Positions 30,387-38,281 of a stretch of 64,000 bases of DNA are shown in pieces. The position numbers and the translations under genes are program-made. This DNA comes from Pseudomonadota bacterium. GTDB lineage: Bacteria; Pseudomonadota; Gammaproteobacteria; Burkholderiales; Burkholderiaceae_C. Within the stretch, counting starts at the first letter, position 1; every line of letters starts with the position of its first letter. The notes under the pieces are model-generated. The model had not been told where the DNA came from, did not search any database, and was given only the letters and a program-made list of their open reading frames with translations. Where the stretch lies: the NCBI GenBank assembly GCA_021808445.1, contig JAKBBP010000013.1, positions 1 through 64,000 of the forward strand, read 5' to 3'.

Positions 30387-30575
30387 ATGAAGCCTGCATT
30401 CTCTGCTTTTCGCTATGCCTTCGCCGCCGCCATCGGCGTGGCCGCCGCCCTGGTCGTGGACTGGCTGTTCGTGCCCGCGGGCTGGCGCCTGCTGCTGGGC
30501 CTGGGCATGTGCCTGTCGCTGGGTTTCGCCGGGGTGTTCTTCGCGGCCATGACCGATCCCCGGCTGCGCCGCTAG
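30387..30575 (+). CDS. small hydrophobic protein
   Basis: A 62-residue protein with two predicted membrane helices (AFAAAIGVAAALVVDWLFV and LLLGLGMCLSLGFAGVFFAAM) and a short charged end (TDPRLRR). I do not recognise a family. A Met three codons upstream (MSPMKPAF) is an alternative start. It lies between the divergent hydrolase and the convergent TonB receptor. It could be a real small membrane protein, but support is limited to hydrophobic pattern and placement. Confidence 0.5.
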   Translation: MKPAFSAFRYAFAAAIGVAAALVVDWLFVPAGWRLLLGLGMCLSLGFAGVFFAAMTDPRLRR

Positions 30576-30636
30576 CCGGCTGGCAGGCGCCCGTCCTGTC
30601 GCGCCCCCCTGGGGCCGGGCAGCCTGCTCGTCGGGC

Positions 30637-32538
30637 TCAGGCCCCCACCGGGGTCCAGGTCAGCTGCAGGAACACGCCCAGCGGCTGGGTCTCGTAGCCA
30701 TAGTTGGTCTGGTAGTGGCGGTCGAACAGGTTGTCCACCCGCAAGGCCCAGCTCCACTCGCGGCTGAGCTTCGCCCCCGCGCTGAGATCCACCACCGCGT
30801 ACGAGCCCAGCATGACCCCCGGATAGGGGTCGTAGCGCGGCCCCGAGAAGTGCAGCTCCGAGCCCAGCCGCAGCCCCCCCAGCTGGCGCTGCAGGCCCGC
30901 ATTGGCCAAGGTATGCGCAACCAGCGGAATGGTTGCGTTGCCGGCCCCGGCGGAGGTGTTCACGGGATCCTGCAGGGTCAGGTTGCCGTGCCAGCTCCAA
31001 TCCCCGCGCGCTCCGCGCAGGCTCAGTTCCAGGCCCCGTGTACGGGTGCTGTCCAGATTCTGGAACTGCCCGATGAAATTCACCGGGTCGACGGTGGCGT
31101 AGGCCCACTGGTCGGTGGCCTGGGTCTGGAAGACCGTGGCGCGAAGGTACTGCATGCCGCGCGCCCATTGCAGCCCCGCCTCGACCGAATGCGCCTTCTC
31201 GGGCTTGAGTTGCGGGTTGGGAATGGTGCCGAACATGCCCGGCACCTGGTAGTACAGGTAGCCCAGCGGAGGCGCGTTGAACGCGCTGGACGCGTCGGCC
31301 AGCAGCTTGAAGCCGCCTCCGACGGGCCGGCCCCAGCCCAGGTACGCGGTGTCCTGCGCGGCGAAGCCACCGACCGCATCGTGGCGCAGGTTGAGCTGCA
31401 GCTCGTTGCCGGCCAAGGTGCCGTCCAGCCCGGCGAACTCCGCGTTGGCATGGCGCCGGACCGACGGAATGCCGCCCGTGCCGCCGCTGTCGATGGACTG
31501 GCGCTGCAGGTCGAGGCCGCCGGTGGCTGTCCACGCGGAAGACAGGCGCACGACGTTGCGCCACTCCAGCTGATCGACGCGGGTGCGATAGTCCGCGGCA
31601 TAGGCGCCGCCGAAGCTGCTGCGCGTGGTCTGCTCCGACAGGCTCAGGTGCGAGGTCCAGGCCTGGCTGAGGCGATCGTCGGAATGCACTCCGAACAGGC
31701 TCTGGTGCGTACTGCCGCCGACGGTGCCGTTGTCGAAGGTGTAGCGCCCCTGGCTGTCGAAGGCCATCAGGCCCAGTTCGTGCCCCGGCGCGAGCTTTTG
31801 GCGAATGGACAGGTTCGCGGTGTTGTTGCGGTAGCCGTCGGACGCATCGGGCAGGCCCGATTGCACCGGGTCCTGGGAGGGGATGCCCTGCGTGGTGTAG
31901 CGGCTGAAGCCTCCCTGCAGCTCGGTGCGCCCTGCACTGGCGTCGGCCTCGACGGACGTGCTGGCCGTGCCCTGGCTGCCCCCCCCCACGGACACACTGG
32001 CATGCGGCCCGGGGCCCGCGCCCCGGGTGGTGATCAGCACCACGCCTCCCACCGCGCCGGAGCCGTAGATCGCCGAGACGTTGCCGCGGATCACCTCGAC
32101 ACGCTCGATCTGGCGGGTCTGCAGGTTGCTCAGGTAGGCGTTGCCCGTGGAATCCTGGGCGTTGATCGGCACGCCGTCGAGCAGCACCAGCACGTTGGGG
32201 CCGCTGAAACCCCGGATGAACACATTGCCGCTCTGCCCTGGCCCGCCCGCGCTGGTGATCTGCACGCCCACGACCTGGCGCAGCAGGCTGTTCAGGTTGT
32301 GCGCTCCCGAGGACTCGATGTCCTCGCGCGTGAGCACGCTCACGCTGGGCAATGCGGAGCTCAGGGGCTGCGCGTAGGTCGTGGCGGACACCACCACCGG
32401 GGGCAGCACGACCGCGGACTGGGCCTGGGCGCCGGCCCAGACCCAGGCGCCCAGCAGCGCGAGCAGGCGCGGCTGCGCCACGGACAGACCGCCGGCGGCG
32501 GCGCGGAACTTCGGGAAACCTTGGCAACGATGGCCCAT
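30637..32538 (-). CDS. btuB: TonB-dependent receptor, BtuB-like (vitamin B12 uptake)
   Basis: A 633-residue outer-membrane receptor. It has a signal peptide ending AQA, a TonB-box region (PPVVVSATT), a plug domain (LNSLLRQVVGVQITSAGGPGQ, NVFIRGFSGPNVLVLLDGVPIN) and a 22-strand barrel ending in an aromatic-containing strand. The start MGHRCQGF follows a GGAG. A cobalamin riboswitch sits in the leader, which makes cobalamin or a corrinoid the likely ligand. No btuCDF or cob genes are in the window. Confidence 0.9.
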   Translation of the reverse strand: MGHRCQGFPKFRAAAGGLSVAQPRLLALLGAWVWAGAQAQSAVVLPPVVVSATTYAQPLSSALPSVSVLTREDIESSGAHNLNSLLRQVVGVQITSAGGPGQSGNVFIRGFSGPNVLVLLDGVPINAQDSTGNAYLSNLQTRQIERVEVIRGNVSAIYGSGAVGGVVLITTRGAGPGPHASVSVGGGSQGTASTSVEADASAGRTELQGGFSRYTTQGIPSQDPVQSGLPDASDGYRNNTANLSIRQKLAPGHELGLMAFDSQGRYTFDNGTVGGSTHQSLFGVHSDDRLSQAWTSHLSLSEQTTRSSFGGAYAADYRTRVDQLEWRNVVRLSSAWTATGGLDLQRQSIDSGGTGGIPSVRRHANAEFAGLDGTLAGNELQLNLRHDAVGGFAAQDTAYLGWGRPVGGGFKLLADASSAFNAPPLGYLYYQVPGMFGTIPNPQLKPEKAHSVEAGLQWARGMQYLRATVFQTQATDQWAYATVDPVNFIGQFQNLDSTRTRGLELSLRGARGDWSWHGNLTLQDPVNTSAGAGNATIPLVAHTLANAGLQRQLGGLRLGSELHFSGPRYDPYPGVMLGSYAVVDLSAGAKLSREWSWALRVDNLFDRHYQTNYGYETQPLGVFLQLTWTPVGA

Positions 32539-32664
32539 GACGGACGACTCCAGGAGCAAGCACGTCCCGCGCCTCCCGCACGGGGTCTTGAACGCTGGAA
32601 CTTCGGCGCGGCATGCTGCGCCACGCGTGTCCGGCACGACTTCACCGACCGACCCCGGACGGAG

Positions 32665-32845
32665 AAGTCCCAACGTGTCGGCCGGTATCCGGGCTGGCGG
32701 CATGCCCGGACGGCCTTCCCGGGCGTACCCAGTGGCCTGCTTGTCCGGGCTCGGAACTCGGTTCCGGGCCGTTGACCGTTGCGGGGGCAGCACAGGCCGG
32801 GAGCGGCAGCGCCGGACTCCTCCTGTTTCCCGTTTAACGTGGCAT
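32665..32845 (-). promoter_or_regulatory. cobalamin riboswitch upstream of btuB
   Basis: On the minus strand the leader contains the conserved cobalamin aptamer elements in order: ACGGGAA with GGAGTCCGGCGCTGCC, then the hallmark CTGCCCCCGCAACGGT (about 32775-32795), then GCAGGCCACTG (32730-32740), and the B12 box AGCCCGGATACCGGCC (about 32681-32696). About 130 bp of expression platform lie between it and the btuB start. High cobalamin would switch btuB off. Confidence 0.95.
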
Positions 32846-32962
32846 CACGAACGCGACGCCAGCGCACCAACGGGGTGGAGTCTAATGCACGCCGCGAGGC
32901 CGCCTTCCCGAGGCGATGGCTCGCGGCTTCCTCGCCCCGTCATCCTCGTCCTTGATCCCGCC

Positions 32963-33340
32963 ATGACTTACGTGTTCATCGCCATCTTCGCCATTGCCGG
33001 CGCCTTCGCGCGCTATGGGCAGACCCTCGCGGTCCAGGGCATCCTCGGGCGCGACTTTCCCTTCGCGACCCTGTCGATCAATGTGCTCGGATCCTTCCTC
33101 ATGGGTTTCCTGTTCTTCCTGACCCTGGAGCGCGTGAACCTCCCCCCGGCGCTGCGCACCGGCATCCTGACCGGCGGCCTGGGCGCCTACACCACCTTCT
33201 CCACCTTTTCCCTGGAGACACTCAACCTCCTGGAAGGTGGAGAATGGACCAGGGCGGTGGCGTACGTCGCCGCATCGGTCCTGCTGTCCATCGCCGCGGT
33301 GATCCTCGGCGCCTACCTGTCGCGCAACCTGGGAGCCTGA
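32963..33340 (+). CDS. crcB: fluoride channel CrcB/Fluc
   Basis: A 125-residue membrane protein with four helices. It shows GAFARYGQT near the start, TLSINVLGSFLMGFL (the conserved Asn-containing helix break) and TGGLGAYTTFSTFSLE with the FxxFST motif of the fluoride pore. Fluc proteins export fluoride as dimers. It begins an operon with DUF190 and MFS genes. The upstream sequence does not show a convincing fluoride riboswitch. Confidence 0.95.
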   Translation: MTYVFIAIFAIAGAFARYGQTLAVQGILGRDFPFATLSINVLGSFLMGFLFFLTLERVNLPPALRTGILTGGLGAYTTFSTFSLETLNLLEGGEWTRAVAYVAASVLLSIAAVILGAYLSRNLGA

Positions 33341-33342
33341 GC

Positions 33343-33657
33343 ATGAAGGACGTGACCATCGCCCGCATCTACATCAAGGAAGGCGACAAGGTGCAGGGCC
33401 ACAACCTGATGCAGCAGATCTTTCGCCTGCTGCACGACGAGCACAAGGTGCACGGGGTCACCGTGTTCCGTGGCATCGCCGGCTTCGGCAGCCACGGCGA
33501 GGTGCATGCCGACGACCTGCTGCGCCTGACCGTGCACCTGCCCCTGGTGCTGGAGTTCTACGACGCCCCCGAAGTGGTCGCCGACGTGCTGCCGCGCATC
33601 CAGCAGATGGTGCCGGCCGGGCACATCGTGTCCTGGCAGGCACGCTGCGGAGTCTGA
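33343..33657 (+). CDS. DUF190 protein (PII-like fold)
   Basis: A 104-residue protein with the DUF190 pattern: ARIYIKEGDKVQGHNLMQQI, then GVTVFRGIAGFGSHGEVHADDLLRL and LVLEFYD. The fold is PII-like, suggesting nucleotide or metabolite sensing. It begins 2 bp after crcB. The crcB-DUF190 pairing occurs in many bacteria and implies a role in fluoride tolerance, though the mechanism is not known. Confidence 0.92.
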   Translation: MKDVTIARIYIKEGDKVQGHNLMQQIFRLLHDEHKVHGVTVFRGIAGFGSHGEVHADDLLRLTVHLPLVLEFYDAPEVVADVLPRIQQMVPAGHIVSWQARCGV

Positions 33658-33662
33658 GGCGC

Positions 33663-34901
33663 ATGGCCGACGAAGCTCGGCCCGGGCACCTGGCGAAGGA
33701 CGCCTGGCTCAACGCCACGGTGGCCGGCGCGGGCCTGACCAGCGCGCTGGGAGATTTCTGCTACGAAACCACCACCGTGCTGCTGCCCGGCTTCCTGGCC
33801 GCGCTCGGCCTGCCCGCCAGCGCCCTGGGAACCATCGAGGGCCTGGCCGACGCGGTGGCCAGTTTCACGCGCATGGGCGCCGGGCATGCCGCCGACAAGC
33901 TCGGGCACCGCAAACTCCTGGTGGTGCTGGGCTATGCGATGACGCCGCTGGGCCAGGCCTTCATCGCGCTGGCGGCCGGCTGGCCGCTGATTCTGCTGGG
34001 TCGCCTGGTGTCCTGGTTCGGCAAGGGCCTGCGCGGCCCGCTGCGCGACGCCATCGTGATCCAGGCGGTCCAGCCCCACACCAAGGGGCGGGCCTTCGGA
34101 TTTCACCGCGCGGCCGACACCGTGGGCGCGGTGCTCGGGCCCCTGCTCGGCGTGGCCCTGCTCGGCTGGGCACAGCGCCTGCACTGGCACGGCGCGACGG
34201 GACCCTTCCGCCTGGTGCTGTGGCTGTCGCTGGTTCCCGGCCTGCTGGCCGTGCTGGCCTTCGTGCTGCTCGTCCGCGACCCGATGCATTCGCCGAATCC
34301 CCAGGCAAGTTTCCTGGGCTCTCTGCGCGAACTGCCCCCCAGCTTCCGACGCTACCTGGGAGCCGTGGGCCTGTTCGGTGCCGGGGACTTTTCGGCCTCG
34401 CTGCTGATCCTGGCGGCGACCACCCTGCTGACGCCCTCCCTGGGCATGCTGCGCGCGGCGCAGGTGGCGGGGCTGCTGTACGTGTGGCGCAACATCGTGC
34501 AGGTGGCAGCCTCCTACCCGATCGGCTGGCTCGCCGACCGCTTCGGCCACCTGCGCATGCTGCGCGCGGGCTATGCGCTGGGAGTCGCCACCGCCTTGCT
34601 CGCCGCCCTGGCCTTCGGAATGCACGCCCACGGCATGGTGCTGCTGGGCACCCTGTTCCTGCTTTCGGGCCTGTACGTGGCGGTCGAGGAAGCGCTGGAG
34701 CCCACCGTGAGCGCGGAAATGCTGCGCGCAGACGGCCTGGTCACCGGATATGCCGCGCTGGGCACCGTCAACGGGGTGGCGCGCCTGGTCTCCAGCAGCC
34801 TGGTGGGCCTCGTATGGACCGCCGCATCGCCCACCCTGGCCTTCGGCCTCGCCGCGCTGCTCATGGCCGGCGGCACCCTGGCCCTGCTGCGCAAGCGCTA
34901 G
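33663..34901 (+). CDS. MFS transporter in the crcB-DUF190 operon
   Basis: A 412-residue protein with 12 predicted membrane segments. Loop 2-3 is GAGHAADKLGHRKLL, a variant of the MFS motif A. The helix at about 105-130 contains RLVSWFGKGLRGPLRDAIV. It starts 5 bp after the DUF190 stop, so it is probably in one operon with crcB and DUF190. The substrate is unknown; fluoride-linked export is only an inference from position. Its stop shares the palindrome CTAG with the convergent phosphodiesterase gene. Confidence 0.85.
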   Translation: MADEARPGHLAKDAWLNATVAGAGLTSALGDFCYETTTVLLPGFLAALGLPASALGTIEGLADAVASFTRMGAGHAADKLGHRKLLVVLGYAMTPLGQAFIALAAGWPLILLGRLVSWFGKGLRGPLRDAIVIQAVQPHTKGRAFGFHRAADTVGAVLGPLLGVALLGWAQRLHWHGATGPFRLVLWLSLVPGLLAVLAFVLLVRDPMHSPNPQASFLGSLRELPPSFRRYLGAVGLFGAGDFSASLLILAATTLLTPSLGMLRAAQVAGLLYVWRNIVQVAASYPIGWLADRFGHLRMLRAGYALGVATALLAALAFGMHAHGMVLLGTLFLLSGLYVAVEEALEPTVSAEMLRADGLVTGYAALGTVNGVARLVSSSLVGLVWTAASPTLAFGLAALLMAGGTLALLRKR

Positions 34902-35689
34902 AGGAAAAACGCGGACCCCTTCGCCAGAAACTCCTGGTGATGCACGACGACACGTTCCGGCTCGATGAGGATCACCGAGAAACCGGGGGCGTCGTGAGAG
35001 CCGGGAACGTCGACCGATCGGGTGACCAGATCGAGGGCCACCTGATGGTTGGTCGATTTGCAGCAGGAAAAGGCGATGCCGTGCCAGGAGCCACTGATCG
35101 CCCGGTGCACATGCCCGAACAGGATGTGCCGTATGCGCTGCCTGTGCGGGCGCAGGGTTTCCCACAGGAGCTCCGCCTGCTCGAGCGCGTACTGATCCAT
35201 GGAAGGAATGCCCAGGGCCAGCGGGGGATGATGCATCACCAGCCAGAAGCCCTGCTCCGGCGCGGCAGCCTCCAGTTGCTCCCTCAGCCAGGCTCGGCGC
35301 GTCTCGCACAGTTCCCCGCGGGCCGAGGCCTTGCGCTGGGTGTCGAGCAGCAGGAAGCGCCCCTGCTCGGTGTCGATGACCTGCTGCACGAAGCTCTGCG
35401 AATGCGGGTGATCCGGAGCCAGCACCTGCAGGAGCTGCGAGCGTGCGTCGTGATTGCCGGCCAGGAAATGGCAGGGCATGGGAAGGGTCGCCGCCAGATC
35501 CGCCAACTGGCGATACGCCGCAAGCGCTCCGTTCTCCGCCAGATCCCCCGTGAACAGGCAGAAGCTCGCATCGGCGTGATCGCGGCGGATGGCGTCGATC
35601 GCCGCTGCAAGCCGCTCTCGCGGCGAAGACCCGAACAGCAGGCGGTCGTCACCCGTGAGATGCGTGTCGCTGAGGTGCAGGATCTTCAC
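34898..35689 (-). CDS. CpdA-like cyclic-nucleotide phosphodiesterase (metallophosphoesterase)
   Basis: A 263-residue class III phosphodiesterase-like enzyme. The metal-binding motifs are ordered as in CpdA: ILHLSDTHL, FTGDLAENG, FLAGNHDARSQ, VMHHPP and HILFGHVHRAI. E. coli CpdA hydrolyses 3',5'-cyclic AMP. The start is a GTG at 35689 (VKILHLSDTHL), since the frame upstream is unrelated Arg-rich sequence. It is divergent from the HD-domain gene and convergent with the MFS gene. Confidence 0.88.
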   Translation of the reverse strand: MKILHLSDTHLTGDDRLLFGSSPRERLAAAIDAIRRDHADASFCLFTGDLAENGALAAYRQLADLAATLPMPCHFLAGNHDARSQLLQVLAPDHPHSQSFVQQVIDTEQGRFLLLDTQRKASARGELCETRRAWLREQLEAAAPEQGFWLVMHHPPLALGIPSMDQYALEQAELLWETLRPHRQRIRHILFGHVHRAISGSWHGIAFSCCKSTNHQVALDLVTRSVDVPGSHDAPGFSVILIEPERVVVHHQEFLAKGSAFFL

Positions 35690-35948
35690 GTCGACGGCTC
35701 GGGCGGCGCGGGCGCAACATCGGATGGATCGAATGGTACGGTCGTGAGCCTCTCTGCACCAGGCAAGCACCAGGCAAGCCCCGCGACGGACGCGGTCATG
35801 GTCGGAGAATCCGGACTGCGCCCGTGGTCTCACGGGCGCACGCATGCACAGGATGGACGTACCGCGCCATCATGGAGGCCACCAGGCGATCGAGCCCGAT
35901 TTTCCTGACAGGTCATGGCAAGCAGATGGCTTGCCCGGAGTACGAACG
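35690..35948. other. intergenic region with direct repeat and hairpin
   Basis: This divergent spacer between the phosphodiesterase and HD genes holds two adjacent 11-bp direct repeats (GCACCAGGCAA at 35756-35766 and 35767-35777). It also holds a perfect 10-bp hairpin (TGCGCCCGTG / CACGGGCGCA with loop GTCT, 35817-35840). There is no T-run on either side, so the hairpin is not a normal intrinsic terminator. Both promoters must lie here, but no clear -35/-10 pair was found. Confidence 0.6.
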
Positions 35949-36623
35949 ATGCCCATGATTCCAGGCAGTGGCGATAGGCTGGACGCGATTCGCCGCAGCG
36001 TGCGGAGCCTGTTCGCGCACGACGTGGTGGCCCACGACTTCGCGCATCTCGAACGGGTCGAACGCAACGCCGCGCGCCTGCTGGAGATCGAGAGCGGCGA
36101 CCCTTTCGTCGTCGGCGCGGCCTGCCTGCTGCACGACCTGCATCGCATCCTGGAGCGAGACCTCGGCCACCACGTGGCTCCCGAGCAGGCCGATGCCCAA
36201 GTGCGCACAATCCTGGACGAGCAGGGCGTCGATACGCCGACGATCGACCATGTCTGCGCGTGCATCCACGCCACCGAGCGCTATCGCTGTGCCGGGGACG
36301 TCATCGATGCGGCCTCGATGAGCGTCGAGCAGCGCATCGTGCGCGACGCCGACATGCTCGATGCGCTGGGCGCCGTCGGAATCGCCCGAGCCTTCATGTT
36401 CGGAGGCCGCCTCGGCGAGCCTCTGTGGGCGGCCGAACCGATCAACGACACCTTCCAGCCCGGCCACACTGCGTCGATCGTGCACCACTTCCACGAGAAG
36501 CTGCTGCACCTGCATCGGGAGATGCTCACCGACGAGGGGCGCCGAATCGCCCTGGAGCGCACGCGCCTGATGCGCGGCTACCTGGACGCGCTGCGCGAAG
36601 ATCTCCACTTGGTTTCGATCTGA
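35949..36623 (+). CDS. HD-domain phosphohydrolase
   Basis: A 224-residue YedJ-type HD protein. The metal-ligand motifs are AHDFAHLERVERNA (first His-Asp), LLHDLHRI (the HD pair) and RDADMLDALGAVGIAR (terminal Asp). Such enzymes hydrolyse phosphomonoesters or nucleotides. The start MPMIPGSGDRL is chosen because sequence before it is unlike the family; the second Met is equally possible. It is followed by about 87 bp before the next (minus-strand) gene. Confidence 0.88.
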   Translation: MPMIPGSGDRLDAIRRSVRSLFAHDVVAHDFAHLERVERNAARLLEIESGDPFVVGAACLLHDLHRILERDLGHHVAPEQADAQVRTILDEQGVDTPTIDHVCACIHATERYRCAGDVIDAASMSVEQRIVRDADMLDALGAVGIARAFMFGGRLGEPLWAAEPINDTFQPGHTASIVHHFHEKLLHLHREMLTDEGRRIALERTRLMRGYLDALREDLHLVSI

Positions 36624-36710
36624 GCGCGCAGGGCCCCTCGCCACGCCACGGCCATCCGCGAGGAATCGTACGGATCCGGCCAACCCCAGCACGGCCGTCG
36701 CTGCGACCGC

Positions 36711-37034
36711 TCATAGCCGGAAGTCCGCATAGGCCGGCAGCAGATCCTGATCCACCAGGCGGATCTCGATGCGATTGGCCGCCTCCACATGCCGCGGGTT
36801 GTCCGCCGAGAACACCTCGTCGGCCACGCTGACCACGATGGTGCCCAGGCGCCTGCCCCGCGCATCGTCCACCGCCACCAGCGCCGCCGCCTCGGGGACC
36901 TGCTGCGCGGTGAGCACCTGCGGCAGGTACAGCATCCAGTTGACTCCGGGCTTGTCTTCGAACCCGGCCCTCTCCATGGAAGCCTGCTGCACGACGGAAG
37001 CGGCCGTCGCACGGCCACTCCTCACGGAGTACAC
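36711..37034 (-). CDS. hypothetical protein
   Basis: A 107-residue protein that I do not recognise. The first start is a GTG at 37034 (MYSVRSG); an ATG at 36977 (MERAGFEDKPGVNW) would give 88 residues. The C-terminal half (EAALVAVDDARGRRLGTIVVSVADEVF and onward) reads like a globular alpha/beta domain of high-GC codon use, similar to its host neighbours. It is divergent from the ATPase gene, and a perfect inverted repeat fills the 53-bp gap between the two starts. No signal peptide or membrane helix is seen. Confidence 0.6.
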   Translation of the reverse strand: MYSVRSGRATAASVVQQASMERAGFEDKPGVNWMLYLPQVLTAQQVPEAAALVAVDDARGRRLGTIVVSVADEVFSADNPRHVEAANRIEIRLVDQDLLPAYADFRL

Positions 37035-37042
37035 TAAGGCCT

Positions 37043-37066
37043 TTTCGCACGAATTATCGTGCGAAA
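37043..37066. promoter_or_regulatory. perfect inverted repeat between divergent genes (candidate operator)
   Basis: A perfect 10-bp inverted repeat, TTTCGCACGA and TCGTGCGAAA, is separated by ATTA. It occupies the gap between the GTG of the minus-strand hypothetical gene and the ATPase start. The A/T-rich ends and centre contrast with the surrounding GC-rich sequence. The position fits an operator for both genes. There is no T-run immediately after either arm for termination beyond three bases. Confidence 0.65.
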
Positions 37067-37087
37067 GTCTAGCTGGATGAGGTTTTC

Positions 37088-38281
37088 ATGCTGCACAGCT
37101 ACGCGGCGACCAATTTTCAGTCCTTCCGAAAGCGCGTCGAAGTCGACCTGCGGGTCAACGATCGGGCGCCCGACACCGACTGGATCGCGACATGTGGCAC
37201 GGGTCAACGCGTTTCCAAGGTGCTGGGCGTCATCGGTGCGAACGGCTCTGGCAAGACAGCCCTGCTCAAGCCCCTGGCCTTCCTCGGCTGGTTCTTCACG
37301 TCCTCGTTCCACCAGGCACAGGTCGGCGCTGACATCCCCGTTCACCTGCACTTCGCCAGCGCGGCCGAGCCCATGGAGATTGCGTGCGAGGCCGATGCCG
37401 ACGGACAGCTATGGCGATACGTTCTGCGCTGCACACCCCAGCGAGTGCTGCACGAAGCGCTGTACCGCAAGCATGAGCGCTTCCGCTACGTGTTCACGCG
37501 TGACTGGGACGAGGCTGCCGGCGCCTACGTCGTCCGACAGCAGGACTTTGGCCTGGATGCGGCGAAGGCCGTCGAAGCACGCCCCAACGTCTCCCTGATT
37601 TCGTGGGCGGCGCAGTATGGCGTACCGCTGGCACTTCGGATTGCGGCGCCCACCGTCTACAGCAACATCGGAGTGTCGGGTCGCGTCAACAGCGGCGACC
37701 TGGGTGTGCTGGAGGCGGCCAGGGGTTTCCAGTCCAGTGCACCGTTGCGCGCCGAGATGGAGCGCCTTCTGTGCAGTTGGGACCTGGGCTTGTCAGGTGT
37801 GGACGTCAGGGAGGGCGAGCTCACCACGAATCCATTGGAGCCCAACCAGAAGCAGAAGATCTGGATACCGTTCGGTCACCACAAGAGCCACGGGCAAGAG
37901 TATGTCCTGCCGCTTCTCCTGGAATCGAACGGCACGAAGAGCGCATTCTCACTCCTGTCTTTCCTGCTGCCGGCACTGAGTCGTGGTGCCGTGGCCGTGG
38001 TGGACGAATTCGAAAGCGACTTGCACCCCCACATGCTGGACGCCATTCTGGGCCTGTTCGCCAGCCGGAAGACCAACCCGCACAACGCCCAACTCCTGTT
38101 CAGCAGCCATGCGATTGAGGTGCTGAACCTGCTCGACAAGCGTCAGGTGATGCTAAGCGAGAAGAATGAGGACTGTGAAAGCAGCGCGATTCGTCTCGAT
38201 CGAATCGAGGGCGTACGATCGGACGTGAGCCTCTATGCCAAGTACATGGCCGGCGCCTTCGGCGCGGTGCCCAATCTGTGA
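37088..38281 (+). CDS. AAA-family ATPase of a RloA/AbiL-type defence pair
   Basis: A 397-residue ABC/SMC-like AAA ATPase. It starts LHSYAATNFQSFRKR, typical of the family's first strand, with Walker A GANGSGKT at residues 50-57, an LSxGTK-like signature (SNGTKSAFSLLSFLL), Walker B AVVDEFESDLHPHM near residue 300 and the SSHAIEVL H-loop. Such ATPases act as the sensor part in OLD, RloA, AbiLi and AriA systems. The next gene is a RloB/TOPRIM-like protein overlapping by one base (TGATG). Codon use is visibly less GC-rich than the flanks. Confidence 0.8.
   Translation: MLHSYAATNFQSFRKRVEVDLRVNDRAPDTDWIATCGTGQRVSKVLGVIGANGSGKTALLKPLAFLGWFFTSSFHQAQVGADIPVHLHFASAAEPMEIACEADADGQLWRYVLRCTPQRVLHEALYRKHERFRYVFTRDWDEAAGAYVVRQQDFGLDAAKAVEARPNVSLISWAAQYGVPLALRIAAPTVYSNIGVSGRVNSGDLGVLEAARGFQSSAPLRAEMERLLCSWDLGLSGVDVREGELTTNPLEPNQKQKIWIPFGHHKSHGQEYVLPLLLESNGTKSAFSLLSFLLPALSRGAVAVVDEFESDLHPHMLDAILGLFASRKTNPHNAQLLFSSHAIEVLNLLDKRQVMLSEKNEDCESSAIRLDRIEGVRSDVSLYAKYMAGAFGAVPNL

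Noticed and set aside
32870-32962. Fluoride (crcB) riboswitch before crcB
   Set aside because: A GGCGATGG-like string is present, but the pairing partners and the late CTGATGG-type motif of the aptamer are missing.
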